In this document: positions 9,760 through 18,477 of the stretch, piece by piece
Position numbering within the stretch: the first letter of the stretch is position 1
How the letters are laid out: each line of letters begins with the position of its first letter
Assembly: GCA_039808765.1 (NCBI GenBank)
Contig: JBDHTQ010000005.1
Coordinates: 100,713 to 164,712, forward strand
Direction: 5' to 3'
From: JBDHTQ01 sp039808765
Lineage (GTDB): Bacteria > Pseudomonadota > Alphaproteobacteria > UBA2400
DNA: 64,000 nt
Notes under the pieces: generated by a model
Told to the model about the DNA's origin: nothing
Database searches by the model: none
Seen by the model: only the letters and a program-made list of their open reading frames with translations
Made by a program: the position numbers and the translations under genes

Positions 9760-10341
9760 ATGCCGCAGACCGTTGTTATCATTCATGGTACCAAAAGTGC
9801 ACCCGATCAAAATTGGTTTCCTTGGCTCACGCGCGAGCTGAAGCAGCGTGGCGTGAATGTGATCTGCCCGCGTTTTCCCACCCCCGATAATCAGAATATG
9901 GCCAGTTGGCGCAAGGTCTTTCGTGAGTCGAGCGCACATCTGGTAACCGATGATCTCATTCTTGTCGGGCATAGCTTAGGGGCGGCGTTTGCGCTGCGTG
10001 TGGCCTGTGAAACGAGTCAGCCGTTTTTGGGGGTGGTGGGTGTTTGTCCTTTCGCTCAAAAATTGGGCAATATTGAATATGACGAGCTTAATAAAGATTT
10101 TATCGATCCTGCGTGGAACTGGCAGCGATTACGCGCCGGGGCTAAACATATTCAGCTTTTTGCGAGTGATAACGACCCTTATATTCCTCTTGAGGTGTCG
10201 GGGCGGGTGCAGGAAGCAATCGGGGCCACGATGACGATTGTGCCCGGCGGTGGACATTTGAATAACGAGGCTGGATTTACTCAATTTCCAATGCTCTTGC
10301 GGCATCTTCAGGTTCTGTGCCATAGTGCATCAAAGCAGTGA
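9760..10341 (+). CDS. RBBP9/YdeN-like serine hydrolase
   Basis: A small (193 residues) cytoplasmic alpha/beta hydrolase. It starts with the family's hydrophobic strand followed by H-G-T and has the nucleophile elbow G-H-S-L-G near residue 70, an aspartate in the D-N-D-P-Y-I-P stretch near residue 130 and a histidine in G-G-G-H-L-N near residue 165, giving a full Ser-Asp-His triad. This fits the RBBP9/YdeN family. Substrates of this family are poorly known, so no reaction is assigned. It is inserted between murB and ddl with 16 and 23 base gaps, so it is probably co-transcribed with peptidoglycan genes. An AAAGGA site precedes the ATG. Confidence 0.85.
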   Translation: MPQTVVIIHGTKSAPDQNWFPWLTRELKQRGVNVICPRFPTPDNQNMASWRKVFRESSAHLVTDDLILVGHSLGAAFALRVACETSQPFLGVVGVCPFAQKLGNIEYDELNKDFIDPAWNWQRLRAGAKHIQLFASDNDPYIPLEVSGRVQEAIGATMTIVPGGGHLNNEAGFTQFPMLLRHLQVLCHSASKQ

Positions 10342-10364
10342 TGATTTTTTAAGGGGCGGGGTAA

Positions 10365-11321
10365 ATGGCCAATATTGCCGTACTGATGGGAGGGTGGTCT
10401 TCTGAGCGAGACGTTTCACTTATCAGTGGGGCTGGCGTGGTTAAAGCCTTGCAGGAGCTTGGTCATCAGGTGACGGCCATTGATGTGCAACGCGATTTGA
10501 ACGGTTTGTTGCGCGCCATACATGCTTCAATCTGTGACGTTATCTTTAATGCCTTGCACGGATGTGGGGGCGAAGACGGTACTATTCAAGGTGTTTTAGA
10601 TTTTATCGGTTTGCCTTATACCCATTCCGGTGTTACGGCTTCAGCTGTGGCAATGGAAAAAGAAGTTACCCGTGCACTCGCCCGCGTCAATAAGGTTCCG
10701 GTTGCCGAGGGCCGGTTAGCCAGCAAAAGCGAAATTCTTGCGCAAAACGTATTTTTTCCCCCTTTTGTGATCAAGCCAATCAATGAAGGATCGTCGATTG
10801 GCGTGCGGGTTGTTCGTACAGAGGATGATTTGCGCACCATGACTGAAGACAGTTGGATTTATGGTGAAAATGTTTTGATTGAGCGCTATATCCCGGGGCG
10901 GGAACTCACGGTTTCTGTCCTCAACCGTCGTGCGCTTTGTGTTACCGAGCTAAGACCCCACGAAGGGTTTTACGATTACACGGCAAAATATACAGCCGGT
11001 AAAACCGATCATCTTGTTCCTGCGCCCATACCGGAAGACATTGAGAAGGCATTATTAGCTTACGCTTTGCTTATGCATCAGGTGGTGGGGTGTAAAGGGG
11101 TAAGTCGTTCGGATTTTCGTTGGGATGATACGCAGCCCGGTACATCAGGAATCTACTTTCTTGAGATTAACAACCAACCTGGCATGACACCATTTTCCTT
11201 GGTACCGGAACAGGCAGCTTATTGCGGCTTGAGTTATGCGCAGGTTTGCCAAATTCTGATTGACGAAGCATTGAAAGATCGGTTGTTTTCTCCTTCTTGT
11301 GCAAAGGAAAATGTCGCATGA
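10365..11321 (+). CDS. ddl: D-alanine--D-alanine ligase
   Basis: Ddl is the ATP-grasp enzyme that makes the D-Ala-D-Ala dipeptide used by MurF. The 318-residue protein has the N-terminal G-G-W-S-S-E-R-D substrate loop, H-G-C-G-G-E-D-G near residue 65, the ATP-grasp K-P-x-N-E-G-S-S-I-G segment near residue 138 and the metal-binding E-I-N-N-Q-P-G-M-T near residue 268. It is the short DdlB type normal for dcw clusters. An AAGGGGCGGGG site lies before the ATG. Its stop overlaps the ftsQ start (ATGA). Confidence 0.97.
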   Translation: MANIAVLMGGWSSERDVSLISGAGVVKALQELGHQVTAIDVQRDLNGLLRAIHASICDVIFNALHGCGGEDGTIQGVLDFIGLPYTHSGVTASAVAMEKEVTRALARVNKVPVAEGRLASKSEILAQNVFFPPFVIKPINEGSSIGVRVVRTEDDLRTMTEDSWIYGENVLIERYIPGRELTVSVLNRRALCVTELRPHEGFYDYTAKYTAGKTDHLVPAPIPEDIEKALLAYALLMHQVVGCKGVSRSDFRWDDTQPGTSGIYFLEINNQPGMTPFSLVPEQAAYCGLSYAQVCQILIDEALKDRLFSPSCAKENVA

Positions 11322-12175
11322 GCCGAGGCACGCGCCGCAGTGATCTCACGCGTAGTCGCCAGCAGCGTAAAAAGCCCCGTCCCGAGTGGGTGGAGAAATG
11401 GGGGTGGACTGTACCTTTGGGTTTTATTGCTCTCTTATTGACCGGAACAATTTATTGGTTGTTTGCCTCCGGTTGGGTTGGGCAAAAAGTTGATCATATG
11501 CGCATGGCTTGGCTTGAACATACGGGCAATGTGGGTTTGGCTGTTCAAGATATATATATGACCGGAAGGGAGGAGACGTCGTCAAACGAAGTTTTGCGTG
11601 CTGTATCGGTAAAAATCGGCCAGCCGATCCTCACATTTGACAGTTACGAAGCACAAAAAGAGCTCGAGCAGTTGCCATGGATTAAAACGGCTCGTGTTGA
11701 ACGCCGCTTCCCCGGGACGATTTTTATCGGGTTAGTCGAACGTCAACCTTTGGGGCTTTACCAGAAAAACGGTCAGCAGTCCTTGGTGGATGAAACCGGA
11801 CAAGTCTTGACAACGCAAAATCTTAGTCGCTGGCGTGATTTACCCGTTCTTGTGGGGGATCAGGCCCCGCAATCTGCGTCTTCACTGATTAAAGTGCTGG
11901 CCAGCTACCCCGATATTTATTGGCGAATCCGCGCTATGACTTATATCAATCAACGTCGCTGGGACGTGCTTCTCAACAATAACGTTACCATTCGTCTGCC
12001 AGAAGAAAAAATTGATGATGCTCTTCAGCGTGTCACCAAGGCTCAGACCGAAGGGCGGGTGCTGGACGGAGTCGCGCGAGTCGTTGATGTACGCATGCCC
12101 GATCGGCTCGTTATTGATCCTGCTGTGGCCATCGACAAGAAAAAAGATGCCGTTAAATCAAGCAAAAAACTCTAA
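11318..12175 (+). CDS. ftsQ: Cell division protein FtsQ
   Basis: FtsQ is the bitopic divisome protein linking early and late division proteins. The ATG at 11318 overlaps the ddl stop (ATGA) and gives 285 residues; a longer frame from a TTG at 11297 is open but less likely. A basic cytoplasmic N-terminus (many Arg and Lys) is followed by one membrane segment near residues 35-52, then a POTRA-like part and the FtsQ beta domain, with P-W-I-K-x-A-R-V-E-R-R-F-P near residue 124 highly typical. A gap of 114 bases follows before ftsA. Confidence 0.95.
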   Translation: MSRGTRRSDLTRSRQQRKKPRPEWVEKWGWTVPLGFIALLLTGTIYWLFASGWVGQKVDHMRMAWLEHTGNVGLAVQDIYMTGREETSSNEVLRAVSVKIGQPILTFDSYEAQKELEQLPWIKTARVERRFPGTIFIGLVERQPLGLYQKNGQQSLVDETGQVLTTQNLSRWRDLPVLVGDQAPQSASSLIKVLASYPDIYWRIRAMTYINQRRWDVLLNNNVTIRLPEEKIDDALQRVTKAQTEGRVLDGVARVVDVRMPDRLVIDPAVAIDKKKDAVKSSKKL

Positions 12176-12289
12176 TTGAATATTTAGCGACAAAAAAGAG
12201 ACATAATTTTAAAAAATATGCTAACAGTGTTCAGCGAAAACAAAGTTTAACACTCGCACATATTTGTGCGCACGACAGGGTTGCCAAGG

Positions 12290-13564
12290 ATGTCAGAATC
12301 AGGGTTCACAGCTGCACGCCCCACGCTTCGGAGTGGTCCCATTGGTGTTATTGATATCGGGAGTAGTAAAGTGTGCTGTGCGATTGCACGCCAGGATGCT
12401 GATGGCCTTTTGCGTGTAACTGGCATTGGGCATCAAGCTTCTTTCGGCATGCGCAGTGGGGCCGTAGCCAATATGGATGCCGCTGAAACAGCAATAGGAG
12501 CAGCTGTTCAATCGGCTGAAAAGATGTCGGGTGAGACCTTAAGGTCGGTTTTGGTCAGTATTTCAGGCGCACAAATGAGTTCGGCCACCATTGACGTGCG
12601 TGTTCCCACGGGCGGGCAAGAAATTACCACCTCTAACCTTCGTCGCGTTGCTCAGAATTGCAAAGCTGCTTTAGGTGAGTTGGATGGAACACCCATTCAC
12701 ATCATTCCTACAGGCTATAGTCTTGATGGTTCTAAAGGTATCAAAGATCCTCGGGGTATGGTAGGTAGTCAGCTTGATGTGCAAATTCATGCTGTAACCG
12801 TTAATCAGGCGGCTAAACGCAATCTGATGACCTGTATCAGTCGTTGTCATTTGGATGTCGAACGCGTCGTCGCCTCACCAATGGTGGCGGGACGGGCATG
12901 CCTGACAGAGGATGAGGCCGACTTAGGGGCTATTGTTATCGATATGGGGGGAGGCACGACGAGCATTGGTGTTTTTCGCGAAGGCGAACTGGTTTTTGCT
13001 GATAGTATCCCGATTGGGGGCATTCATTTAACTAATGATATCGCACGCGGACTAACCACACCCACGGCTCATGCTGAACGCATTAAGACTTTATATGGGC
13101 ATGCTGTCAGCACGGTGACAGATCGTCATGAGCACATCGATGTGCCGCAGATGGGGGAAAACGATATTGCAACGGTCGCACAAATCCCGCGTTCGTTGAT
13201 GATTGGTATCATACAACCGCGGCTGGAAGAAATTTTTGAAATGGTTCGCGCACGGCTTGAGCACTCCGGTTTCGATAAAGTGGGGGGGCGGCGGGTGGTT
13301 CTCACCGGAGGCGCCAGCCAAATGCAGGGTACGCGGGAGTTGGCCCAAACCATCCTTGATAAGCAAATTCGTTTAGGTAAACCCCGATTTACTGGGCGGG
13401 GGCTGGTTGAAAATTTAGCTGGACCTGAATTTTCTGTTGTTACTGGCTTGCTGTTTTACGCGACTCAGCCCAATACAGAATACAGGATACTAAATTCTGG
13501 GGAGACGAGCAGCGGTCTTTTCAGTCGCATTGGTGAGTGGTTTCGTGAAAATGTTTCAGCCTAG
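12290..13564 (+). CDS. ftsA: Cell division protein FtsA
   Basis: FtsA is the actin-like ATPase that anchors FtsZ to the membrane. The sequence has the phosphate-1 loop (I-G-V-I-D-I-G-S-S-K) near residue 20, I-D-M-G-G-G-T-T-S near residue 218 and the adenosine motif L-T-G-G-A-S near residue 338, with a C-terminal helix around W-F-R-E-N as the membrane-targeting end. The ATG at 12290 gives 424 residues; GTG at 12266 and TTG at 12281 are in frame and none has a clear ribosome-binding site, so the exact start is open. The 114-base upstream gap suggests that ftsAZ may have their own promoter. Confidence 0.95.
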   Translation: MSESGFTAARPTLRSGPIGVIDIGSSKVCCAIARQDADGLLRVTGIGHQASFGMRSGAVANMDAAETAIGAAVQSAEKMSGETLRSVLVSISGAQMSSATIDVRVPTGGQEITTSNLRRVAQNCKAALGELDGTPIHIIPTGYSLDGSKGIKDPRGMVGSQLDVQIHAVTVNQAAKRNLMTCISRCHLDVERVVASPMVAGRACLTEDEADLGAIVIDMGGGTTSIGVFREGELVFADSIPIGGIHLTNDIARGLTTPTAHAERIKTLYGHAVSTVTDRHEHIDVPQMGENDIATVAQIPRSLMIGIIQPRLEEIFEMVRARLEHSGFDKVGGRRVVLTGGASQMQGTRELAQTILDKQIRLGKPRFTGRGLVENLAGPEFSVVTGLLFYATQPNTEYRILNSGETSSGLFSRIGEWFRENVSA

Positions 13565-13597
13565 CTGAAACCAACTGTTTGAAAGGGTAGTCTGGCT

Positions 13598-15442
13598 ATG
13601 ATGAATCTGACCGTTCCAGAAGAGGAAAATTTGATGAGACCACGCATCGTTGTCTTCGGTGTTGGCGGTGCTGGCCAAAACGCAATCAGCCATATGATTC
13701 GCCTTGGGGTGGATGGCATTGAGTTTGTTTCGGCAAACACGGATGCCCAGGCGCTTTCCAATAATCTTGCACCAACAAAAATCCAGCTGGGTGTATCCGT
13801 AACCCGCGGTTTGGGTGCTGGTGCCCGCCCTGATGTGGGTCGTGAAGCAGCCGAAGAGCAGCTTGATGAAATTGGCGCTCTCTTGGATGGCGCAAACATG
13901 GTTTTTATTACGGCCGGTATGGGTGGAGGGACAGGCACAGGTGGTGCCCCCGTTATTGCGCGTGCCGCGCGTGAACGGGGCATTTTGACCGTGGGTGTTG
14001 TAACCAAACCATTCCACTTTGAAGGCGCTGTGCGTATGCGTTCAGCTGAAGCGGGGATACAGGCGTTGCAGCAATATGTTGATACGCTGATCGTTATTCC
14101 TAATCAAAATCTGTTCAATGTAGCGAATGAGAAAACCACGTTCTCACAAGCTTTCAAGATGGCTGATGATGTTCTTTATCAAGGTGTATCGGGCATTACT
14201 AATCTGATCATGACGCCTGGGCAGATCAATCTTGATTTTGCTGATATTCGCTCAGTAATGAGTGAAATGGGTAAAGCCATGATGGGAACTGGCGAAGCAC
14301 AAGGCGAAAATCGCGCTCGACAAGCAGCCGAAATGGCTATTAATAATCCATTGCTTGATGATGCATCAATCAAAGGTGCGCGTGGTGTTCTTATCAACAT
14401 AACAGGCGGCGACGATCTGACCCTGTTTGAAGTGGAAGAGGCTGCTGACCGTATTCGTGATGAAGTTGATGCTGATGCAAATATCATTTTCGGTACAGCG
14501 CTTGATTCAAGTATGGATGGCAAGATCCGTATTTCCGTTGTTGCAACCGGCATTGATTTGCAATCAAGCCGCCAACGCCCTCCGTTAGAAGTCGTTGGGG
14601 GAAGTGCTGTCAGCAATACAAACATACAGGACAATACATCCAGCCAGTCAACAGCTGCAGGTGGCTTGCCCACAACACCTAATGCCTGGAACCCACAAGG
14701 AGGCAGCGCACCACAAAAGGGAAAGTCCCTTGGAATGGGGCTTTTCGCAGCAGCGCAACCAGCCTCACAATCCATGCAAACAGCATCTTCCTTCGATACA
14801 CCGGCAACAGGTACAACGGGAGCGCGCGCACAGCAGGGTAATAATTTGCCGATGTCTTCTACATTGCATCCAACGGCAAATTTCTATTCAAATATGATGC
14901 CCGAAGCGCAAGGAAATACATTGCGGGTGAGTCAACCGAGTGAAATGATGCCCGAAACGCTGTCTCAGCCGATGGCCTCGTCGCGCTCTCAGCACGTGGA
15001 AGGGATGCCTGCCTCTGTACGCGGGGCACGTCAAGGCGACCGTTTCTATGCTCCGGCACCTGTTCAAGCGCCACGCATGCCGCAAAGCGAACAGGATCTG
15101 GTGATGCAAACTTTGTCGGCACCTTCTGCTGCGCCCGTTCAAAGCCAGCGCAAAACGAGCTTCGGTCAACGGATGCTTGGAAAGGTTAAGCAGTTTGTAA
15201 ATGCGATTGATGGTGAGCGTAACGATATGCAACCACAACCTGCACAGCAACAAATTTCTCCGATGCCCCATCATCAAAACGCTTATGTGCCGCAACAGCA
15301 ACCGATGATGTCGCACCAACAAGCTCAACAGTCGTCTGGAAATGCAGAATACATGGTTACGCAAGGAGGCAAAGCAGCACTTCCGGCTGTTGATGAATCA
15401 GACATTGTTATTCCGGCGTTTCTGCGTCGTCAACGTAGCTAA
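13598..15442 (+). CDS. ftsZ: Cell division protein FtsZ with a long linker
   Basis: FtsZ is the tubulin-like GTPase that forms the Z ring. The GTPase core occupies about residues 12-325, with the tubulin signature G-G-G-T-G-T-G-G near residue 110 and N-x-D near the N-terminus. A linker of roughly 275 residues rich in Gln, Ser, Pro and Met follows, then the conserved C-terminal peptide D-I-V-I-P-A-F-L-R-R that binds FtsA and other partners. The total of 614 residues is long even for alphaproteobacteria, which commonly have extended linkers. A GAAAGGG site sits 10 bases before the ATG. It is the last gene of the cluster and is followed by a strong terminator. Confidence 0.97.
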   Translation: MMNLTVPEEENLMRPRIVVFGVGGAGQNAISHMIRLGVDGIEFVSANTDAQALSNNLAPTKIQLGVSVTRGLGAGARPDVGREAAEEQLDEIGALLDGANMVFITAGMGGGTGTGGAPVIARAARERGILTVGVVTKPFHFEGAVRMRSAEAGIQALQQYVDTLIVIPNQNLFNVANEKTTFSQAFKMADDVLYQGVSGITNLIMTPGQINLDFADIRSVMSEMGKAMMGTGEAQGENRARQAAEMAINNPLLDDASIKGARGVLINITGGDDLTLFEVEEAADRIRDEVDADANIIFGTALDSSMDGKIRISVVATGIDLQSSRQRPPLEVVGGSAVSNTNIQDNTSSQSTAAGGLPTTPNAWNPQGGSAPQKGKSLGMGLFAAAQPASQSMQTASSFDTPATGTTGARAQQGNNLPMSSTLHPTANFYSNMMPEAQGNTLRVSQPSEMMPETLSQPMASSRSQHVEGMPASVRGARQGDRFYAPAPVQAPRMPQSEQDLVMQTLSAPSAAPVQSQRKTSFGQRMLGKVKQFVNAIDGERNDMQPQPAQQQISPMPHHQNAYVPQQQPMMSHQQAQQSSGNAEYMVTQGGKAALPAVDESDIVIPAFLRRQRS

Positions 15443-15463
15443 ACCTTCTAATTTGTGATGAGC

Positions 15464-15500
15464 GGGAGTTTTGGTTGTAACCGAAACTCCCTTTTTATTT
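15464..15500 (+). terminator. Rho-independent terminator of the dcw cluster
   Basis: An inverted repeat GGGAGTTTtGGTT / AACCgAAACTCCC with a two-base loop is followed directly by a run of T (15492-15496). It lies 21 bases after the ftsZ stop and is a textbook intrinsic terminator. Confidence 0.9.
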
Positions 15501-16161
15501 AAATCTGAGGGGGGCTAGGTGTTTAGTCCCACGGTGTGCTGGAATGGGCGAGAGATGAGGGATTTTTGCTGACAAACGATTAAATCTTTTCCCGGCGGAT
15601 GAGCATGGAATATGAGCGTAGGGCGCATAGAGGCGTGCTCTTGCGTGGGCCTCAAACTGTGGATGGGCAAAAACATCACCCTCTGCTGTCATAACAATGG
15701 CATTTAAGGGGGCATCGCCTTGAATTTTTTTTGTGGCGAAACTGGGCGGTTATTGAGAAAAAGGGATACTTCTTTTCCCTCATATTCCAAGGTTAATTTA
15801 CAGGCCATAAAGCCTTTTTTCCACCACTAATATCATTTTCTTGCCTTTTAATGGAGGATCTGGGTAAGGCTTTAAGAACGCTTTCGGCAAGCTGTTGCGG
15901 AAAAGTTGTTTCGTTAAATGTAGACAAATCAAGCAACGTCCCAAAGTCAGCCCAAATATCGTAGTCTCTGATAGTATGAGGAATGCGAAGATAATCATCG
16001 CGCACAGCACCGCCGAAAAGCACTGGCGAGCCTATTCCACCTTGTTTTAAGGCGCGCAGTAAATCGAGATTGAAAGGATGACAACTTTTAAAAGTTGTCA
16101 CAGCAACTGGCGCTGCTGCTGGATCGCAGTTGATTCGCAAAAATTTAAAATTTTTATTCAT
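15495..16161 (-). pseudogene. Nucleotidyltransferase-like gene broken by two frameshifts
   Basis: The N-terminal frame (ATG at 16161 behind an AGGA site) encodes a stretch with G-G-A-V-R-D and, shortly after, R-D-Y-D-I-W, resembling the head domain of poly(A) polymerase / tRNA nucleotidyltransferase-fold proteins. It stops at 15793, but protein-like sequence continues in a second frame (about 15826-15704, M-A-C-K-L-T-L-E-Y-E-G-K-E) and then a third (about 15749-15495, G-D-A-P-L-N-A-I-V-M-T-A-E-G-D). Both switches fall on A homopolymers on the coding strand, A6 at 15820-15815 and A8 at 15731-15724, and each needs a -1 shift. It is either a recent pseudogene, a sequencing error, or slippage. 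The substrate is unknown. Confidence 0.7.
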
Positions 16162-16299
16162 CGGCAAGCCATCCTATTGAATAGAGTAGCAAGCTTAAAA
16201 AATGACGTCAAAGAGGCAGATATAAAACATGGTTAATCAAAATTTTTCTATGTCGCGCAACCCTGGTAAATTTAATAAGCAGAGTAACTGCTTATTTTC

Positions 16300-16328
16300 T
16301 TGCCTTTGCGATTAAGCGTGATTATAGA
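16300..16328 (+). promoter_or_regulatory. Promoter of tRNA-Glu
   Basis: TTGCCT and TATAGA are separated by exactly 17 bases, a good sigma-70 type match. Transcription would start near 16335, about 11 bases before the mature tRNA 5' end. Confidence 0.7.
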
Positions 16329-16345
16329 ACTAGAAGTGCGCACAG

Positions 16346-16421
16346 GTCCCCATCGTCTAGTGGCCTAGGACACAGCCCTCTCACGGCTGTAACACGGGTT
16401 CGAATCCCGTTGGGGACGCCA
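16346..16421 (+). tRNA. tRNA-Glu (anticodon CTC)
   Basis: A full cloverleaf with acceptor stem GTCCCCA / TGGGGAC, D-loop with AGTGG, anticodon loop containing CTC, the T-arm GGTTCGAATCC and an encoded CCA end. The length is 76 bases including CCA. A well-formed promoter stands directly upstream. Confidence 0.95.
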
Positions 16422-16430
16422 AGCATTCTT

Positions 16431-16464
16431 CCAAGAGCATCCGGCAAAAGCCGGATAGCTCTGG
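16431..16464 (+). terminator. Hairpin after tRNA-Glu, possible terminator
   Basis: The inverted repeat ATCCGGC-aaaa-GCCGGAT is extended by an imperfect GAGC / GCTC outer stem. No T-run follows on the + strand, so it may act in tRNA 3' processing rather than as an intrinsic terminator. Confidence 0.4.
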
Positions 16465-16533
16465 AAAATCAAGCAAAACAAGCTATTATTTTTTACCACA
16501 TTGTTCGTAGCGTGGAAAAACTCTCAGAATGGC

Positions 16534-18018
16534 TTACATCGCGCGCACAATAAGAAGGAACTTATTCACTTGATCTTCAAGGGCTGTCGCGTTTTGGGCA
16601 AGCTCTTTGGCCGAAGCCAGCATGCTTCCAGCGCCAATGCCCGTTTCTGAGGCAACTTTGGAAACATGGGCAATGTTCGTTGAAACATCTTGTGTCGCAA
16701 CAGTCTGCTCTTTTACTGCATTAGAGATGGTCCTGCTGATTGAGCTGATACGCGTGATTTTGTCACAAATATTGCGAATAGAACGTGCTGTCTGCTCGGT
16801 CACATTTTGAATGCTATTGATCTGTTCGGTAATTTCACCCGTTGCTTTAGCTGTTTGCTTTGCCAGATCTTTGACTTCAGAAGCCACAACAGAGAATCCC
16901 TTTCCTGCTTCTCCTGCGCGTGCAGCTTCAATCGTCGCATTCAAGGCCAACAGGTTGGTCTGAGCTGCGATTTTTCCGATAATTGTGATGACTTCGCCAA
17001 TGCGATTGGCTGCATCAACTAAGCCGAGGACGAGTTTTTCGGAGTTTTCCGCTTCGCTTACAGCATCATTGGTAATCTTTGTTGATTCTGTGAGTTGGGT
17101 TGCGATTTTATTCGCGGAATTTGTGAGTTCTTCAGATGCAGTGGCCACAATACTGGATTGGTCTTGCGTTTCTTTCGCCATTGAAGCAAGACTTTTTGCC
17201 GTCGACTGCATTTCGATAGACGAGGCAGTAACGATTTCGCCAACACCTTTAATATCCGATTCAAATTGATCAGCCAGCTTGACGTTGTTCGTGACAACTG
17301 ACCATGAAAGCATCGAGCCTGTATGATTACAGTTTTTGTCATAAAGTGCAGAAACTCTTAAGTCGAGTGTTTCCTGTGCAAGTTTGATTTTGGCGCGGTG
17401 AGGAAGATTTTTTGGATTTGCCAAAAGAGCCCTTTGATGAGCCGGGTTTTTGTGAAAAATATCAATCGATTGACCCAGCAATTTATCAACACTCACAGGG
17501 AGCAATCCCTGCAATGGCCGCAATGTTTCAACACTCGTCTTATTAATATAATTGATATTTAGATCAAGATCGCAGGTGATGACGGCAACAGGCATTTCAT
17601 CAATCATTTTGAGAAGTCGTGCCTGCTCGTTTTCAAGCCGAACGTTTTCTGTAACAAGTTCCCATGTTAACATCGGAGCAATATATCTTCCGCGATGATC
17701 CGTAATCGCTGTAACCAGCAGATCCAGTACTTCACCGCCAACTGCAATTCTGGCTTTGTGAGGCATGTTTGCTGGATTTTTTAGAAGATTTCTTTGGTGG
17801 GCGGGGTGTTTATGGAAGATGTCAATCGACTGTCCGATCAGGTTATCGACTTTGACAGGAAGAACGTGCTCAATTTTTTTGAGGGTTCTGCGTGTTGCGC
17901 TGTTCATGTAAGTGATTTTGAAATCGTCCAAGTCACAAATCATGACATTGGTCGGCATGTCTTCAACCATCTGTTGAAAAGTGTTAGGTGATATTTTGTT
18001 GGAAAGGCCCAGCGTCAT
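16534..18018 (-). CDS. Soluble PAS-PAS methyl-accepting chemotaxis-type receptor
   Basis: A cytoplasmic chemoreceptor of 494 residues without any membrane segment. Two related PAS domains occupy about residues 8-115 and 130-245; both share the block I-G/L-G-Q-S-I-D-I-F-H-K-x-P-A-H-Q-R. The MCP signalling domain fills the C-terminal half, with the hairpin tip Q-T-N-L-L-A-L-N-A-T-I-E-A-A-R-A-G-E near residue 380 that contacts CheA and CheW. The frame is open to 18072, but the ATG at 18018 has a GAGGAG site. No cheA, cheW or other che gene is next to it. It probably senses an intracellular or redox cue through the PAS pair; the ligand is unknown. Confidence 0.9.
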   Translation of the reverse strand: MTLGLSNKISPNTFQQMVEDMPTNVMICDLDDFKITYMNSATRRTLKKIEHVLPVKVDNLIGQSIDIFHKHPAHQRNLLKNPANMPHKARIAVGGEVLDLLVTAITDHRGRYIAPMLTWELVTENVRLENEQARLLKMIDEMPVAVITCDLDLNINYINKTSVETLRPLQGLLPVSVDKLLGQSIDIFHKNPAHQRALLANPKNLPHRAKIKLAQETLDLRVSALYDKNCNHTGSMLSWSVVTNNVKLADQFESDIKGVGEIVTASSIEMQSTAKSLASMAKETQDQSSIVATASEELTNSANKIATQLTESTKITNDAVSEAENSEKLVLGLVDAANRIGEVITIIGKIAAQTNLLALNATIEAARAGEAGKGFSVVASEVKDLAKQTAKATGEITEQINSIQNVTEQTARSIRNICDKITRISSISRTISNAVKEQTVATQDVSTNIAHVSKVASETGIGAGSMLASAKELAQNATALEDQVNKFLLIVRAM

Positions 18019-18199
18019 TATATTCTCCTCTTCCCATTTGGATATCAACCCGCTTTGATATCCCCTGAACACCTAATGGTTAACATGCCGGTGTTATCTC
18101 AACAAGCGTAATCCATTTTGATTTTGAGGCATGAAATTTTTCATGCGGTTGTGTGTTATTTATAATCACGCTTTGAAAAATACCCTTGCTGGTGCCATT

Positions 18200-18304
18200 G
18201 AGAGCAAATTCCGAAAAGATGGGATCGCAGAGATCATCTTTGACGACGTGTTTGTTTCAAAAGAATAAAATAGAGCGTCTACCTTTGGGAGATGCGCTTT
18301 AGAA
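18200..18304 (+). repeat. Palindromic interspersed repeat, copy A
   Basis: About 105 bases beginning GAGAGCAAATTCCGAAAAGA and ending GGGAGATGCGCTTTAGA, shared with copies at 28.9, 38.3 and 43.7 kb. It contains an internal stem AAAGAT..GATC / GATC..ATCTTT and a 3' stem AGAGCG-TCT / AGATGCGCTTT. This copy is intergenic and not attached to a gene end. Confidence 0.8.
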
Positions 18305-18409
18305 TAGCCGCGTTTTACACTGTAATAATCAATGAAAGTAACTTTTCGTCGCGAAGAAAAATAAAGTAAGTCAGGCCATTGTTCCTGTTTTTATTCAAAA
18401 AAATCAGTT

Positions 18410-18450
18410 AAAAAGAAAAATCCCACGTCCTTGATGGTCAAGAACGTGGG
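18410..18450 (-). terminator. Rho-independent terminator of the 18.5-20.1 kb gene
   Basis: Stem CCCACGTtCTTGACC / GGTCAAG.ACGTGGG read on the minus strand, followed by ATTTTTCTTTTT. It lies about 30 bases after the stop of the exported protein gene. Confidence 0.85.
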
Positions 18451-18477
18451 AGAAGACAACTAATGTTAATGCGATAA

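Larger units (their letters stand above)
18019..18477. other. 459-base intergenic region
   Basis: No convincing gene is seen here. It holds one copy of the palindromic repeat family (18200-18304) and the terminator of the downstream minus-strand gene (18410-18450). A 45-codon frame at 18131-18268 runs into the repeat but lacks supporting features. Confidence 0.6.

Noticed and set aside
18131..18268. 45-codon frame running into repeat copy A
   Set aside because: No ribosome-binding site, and its second half is only the repeat read in one frame.
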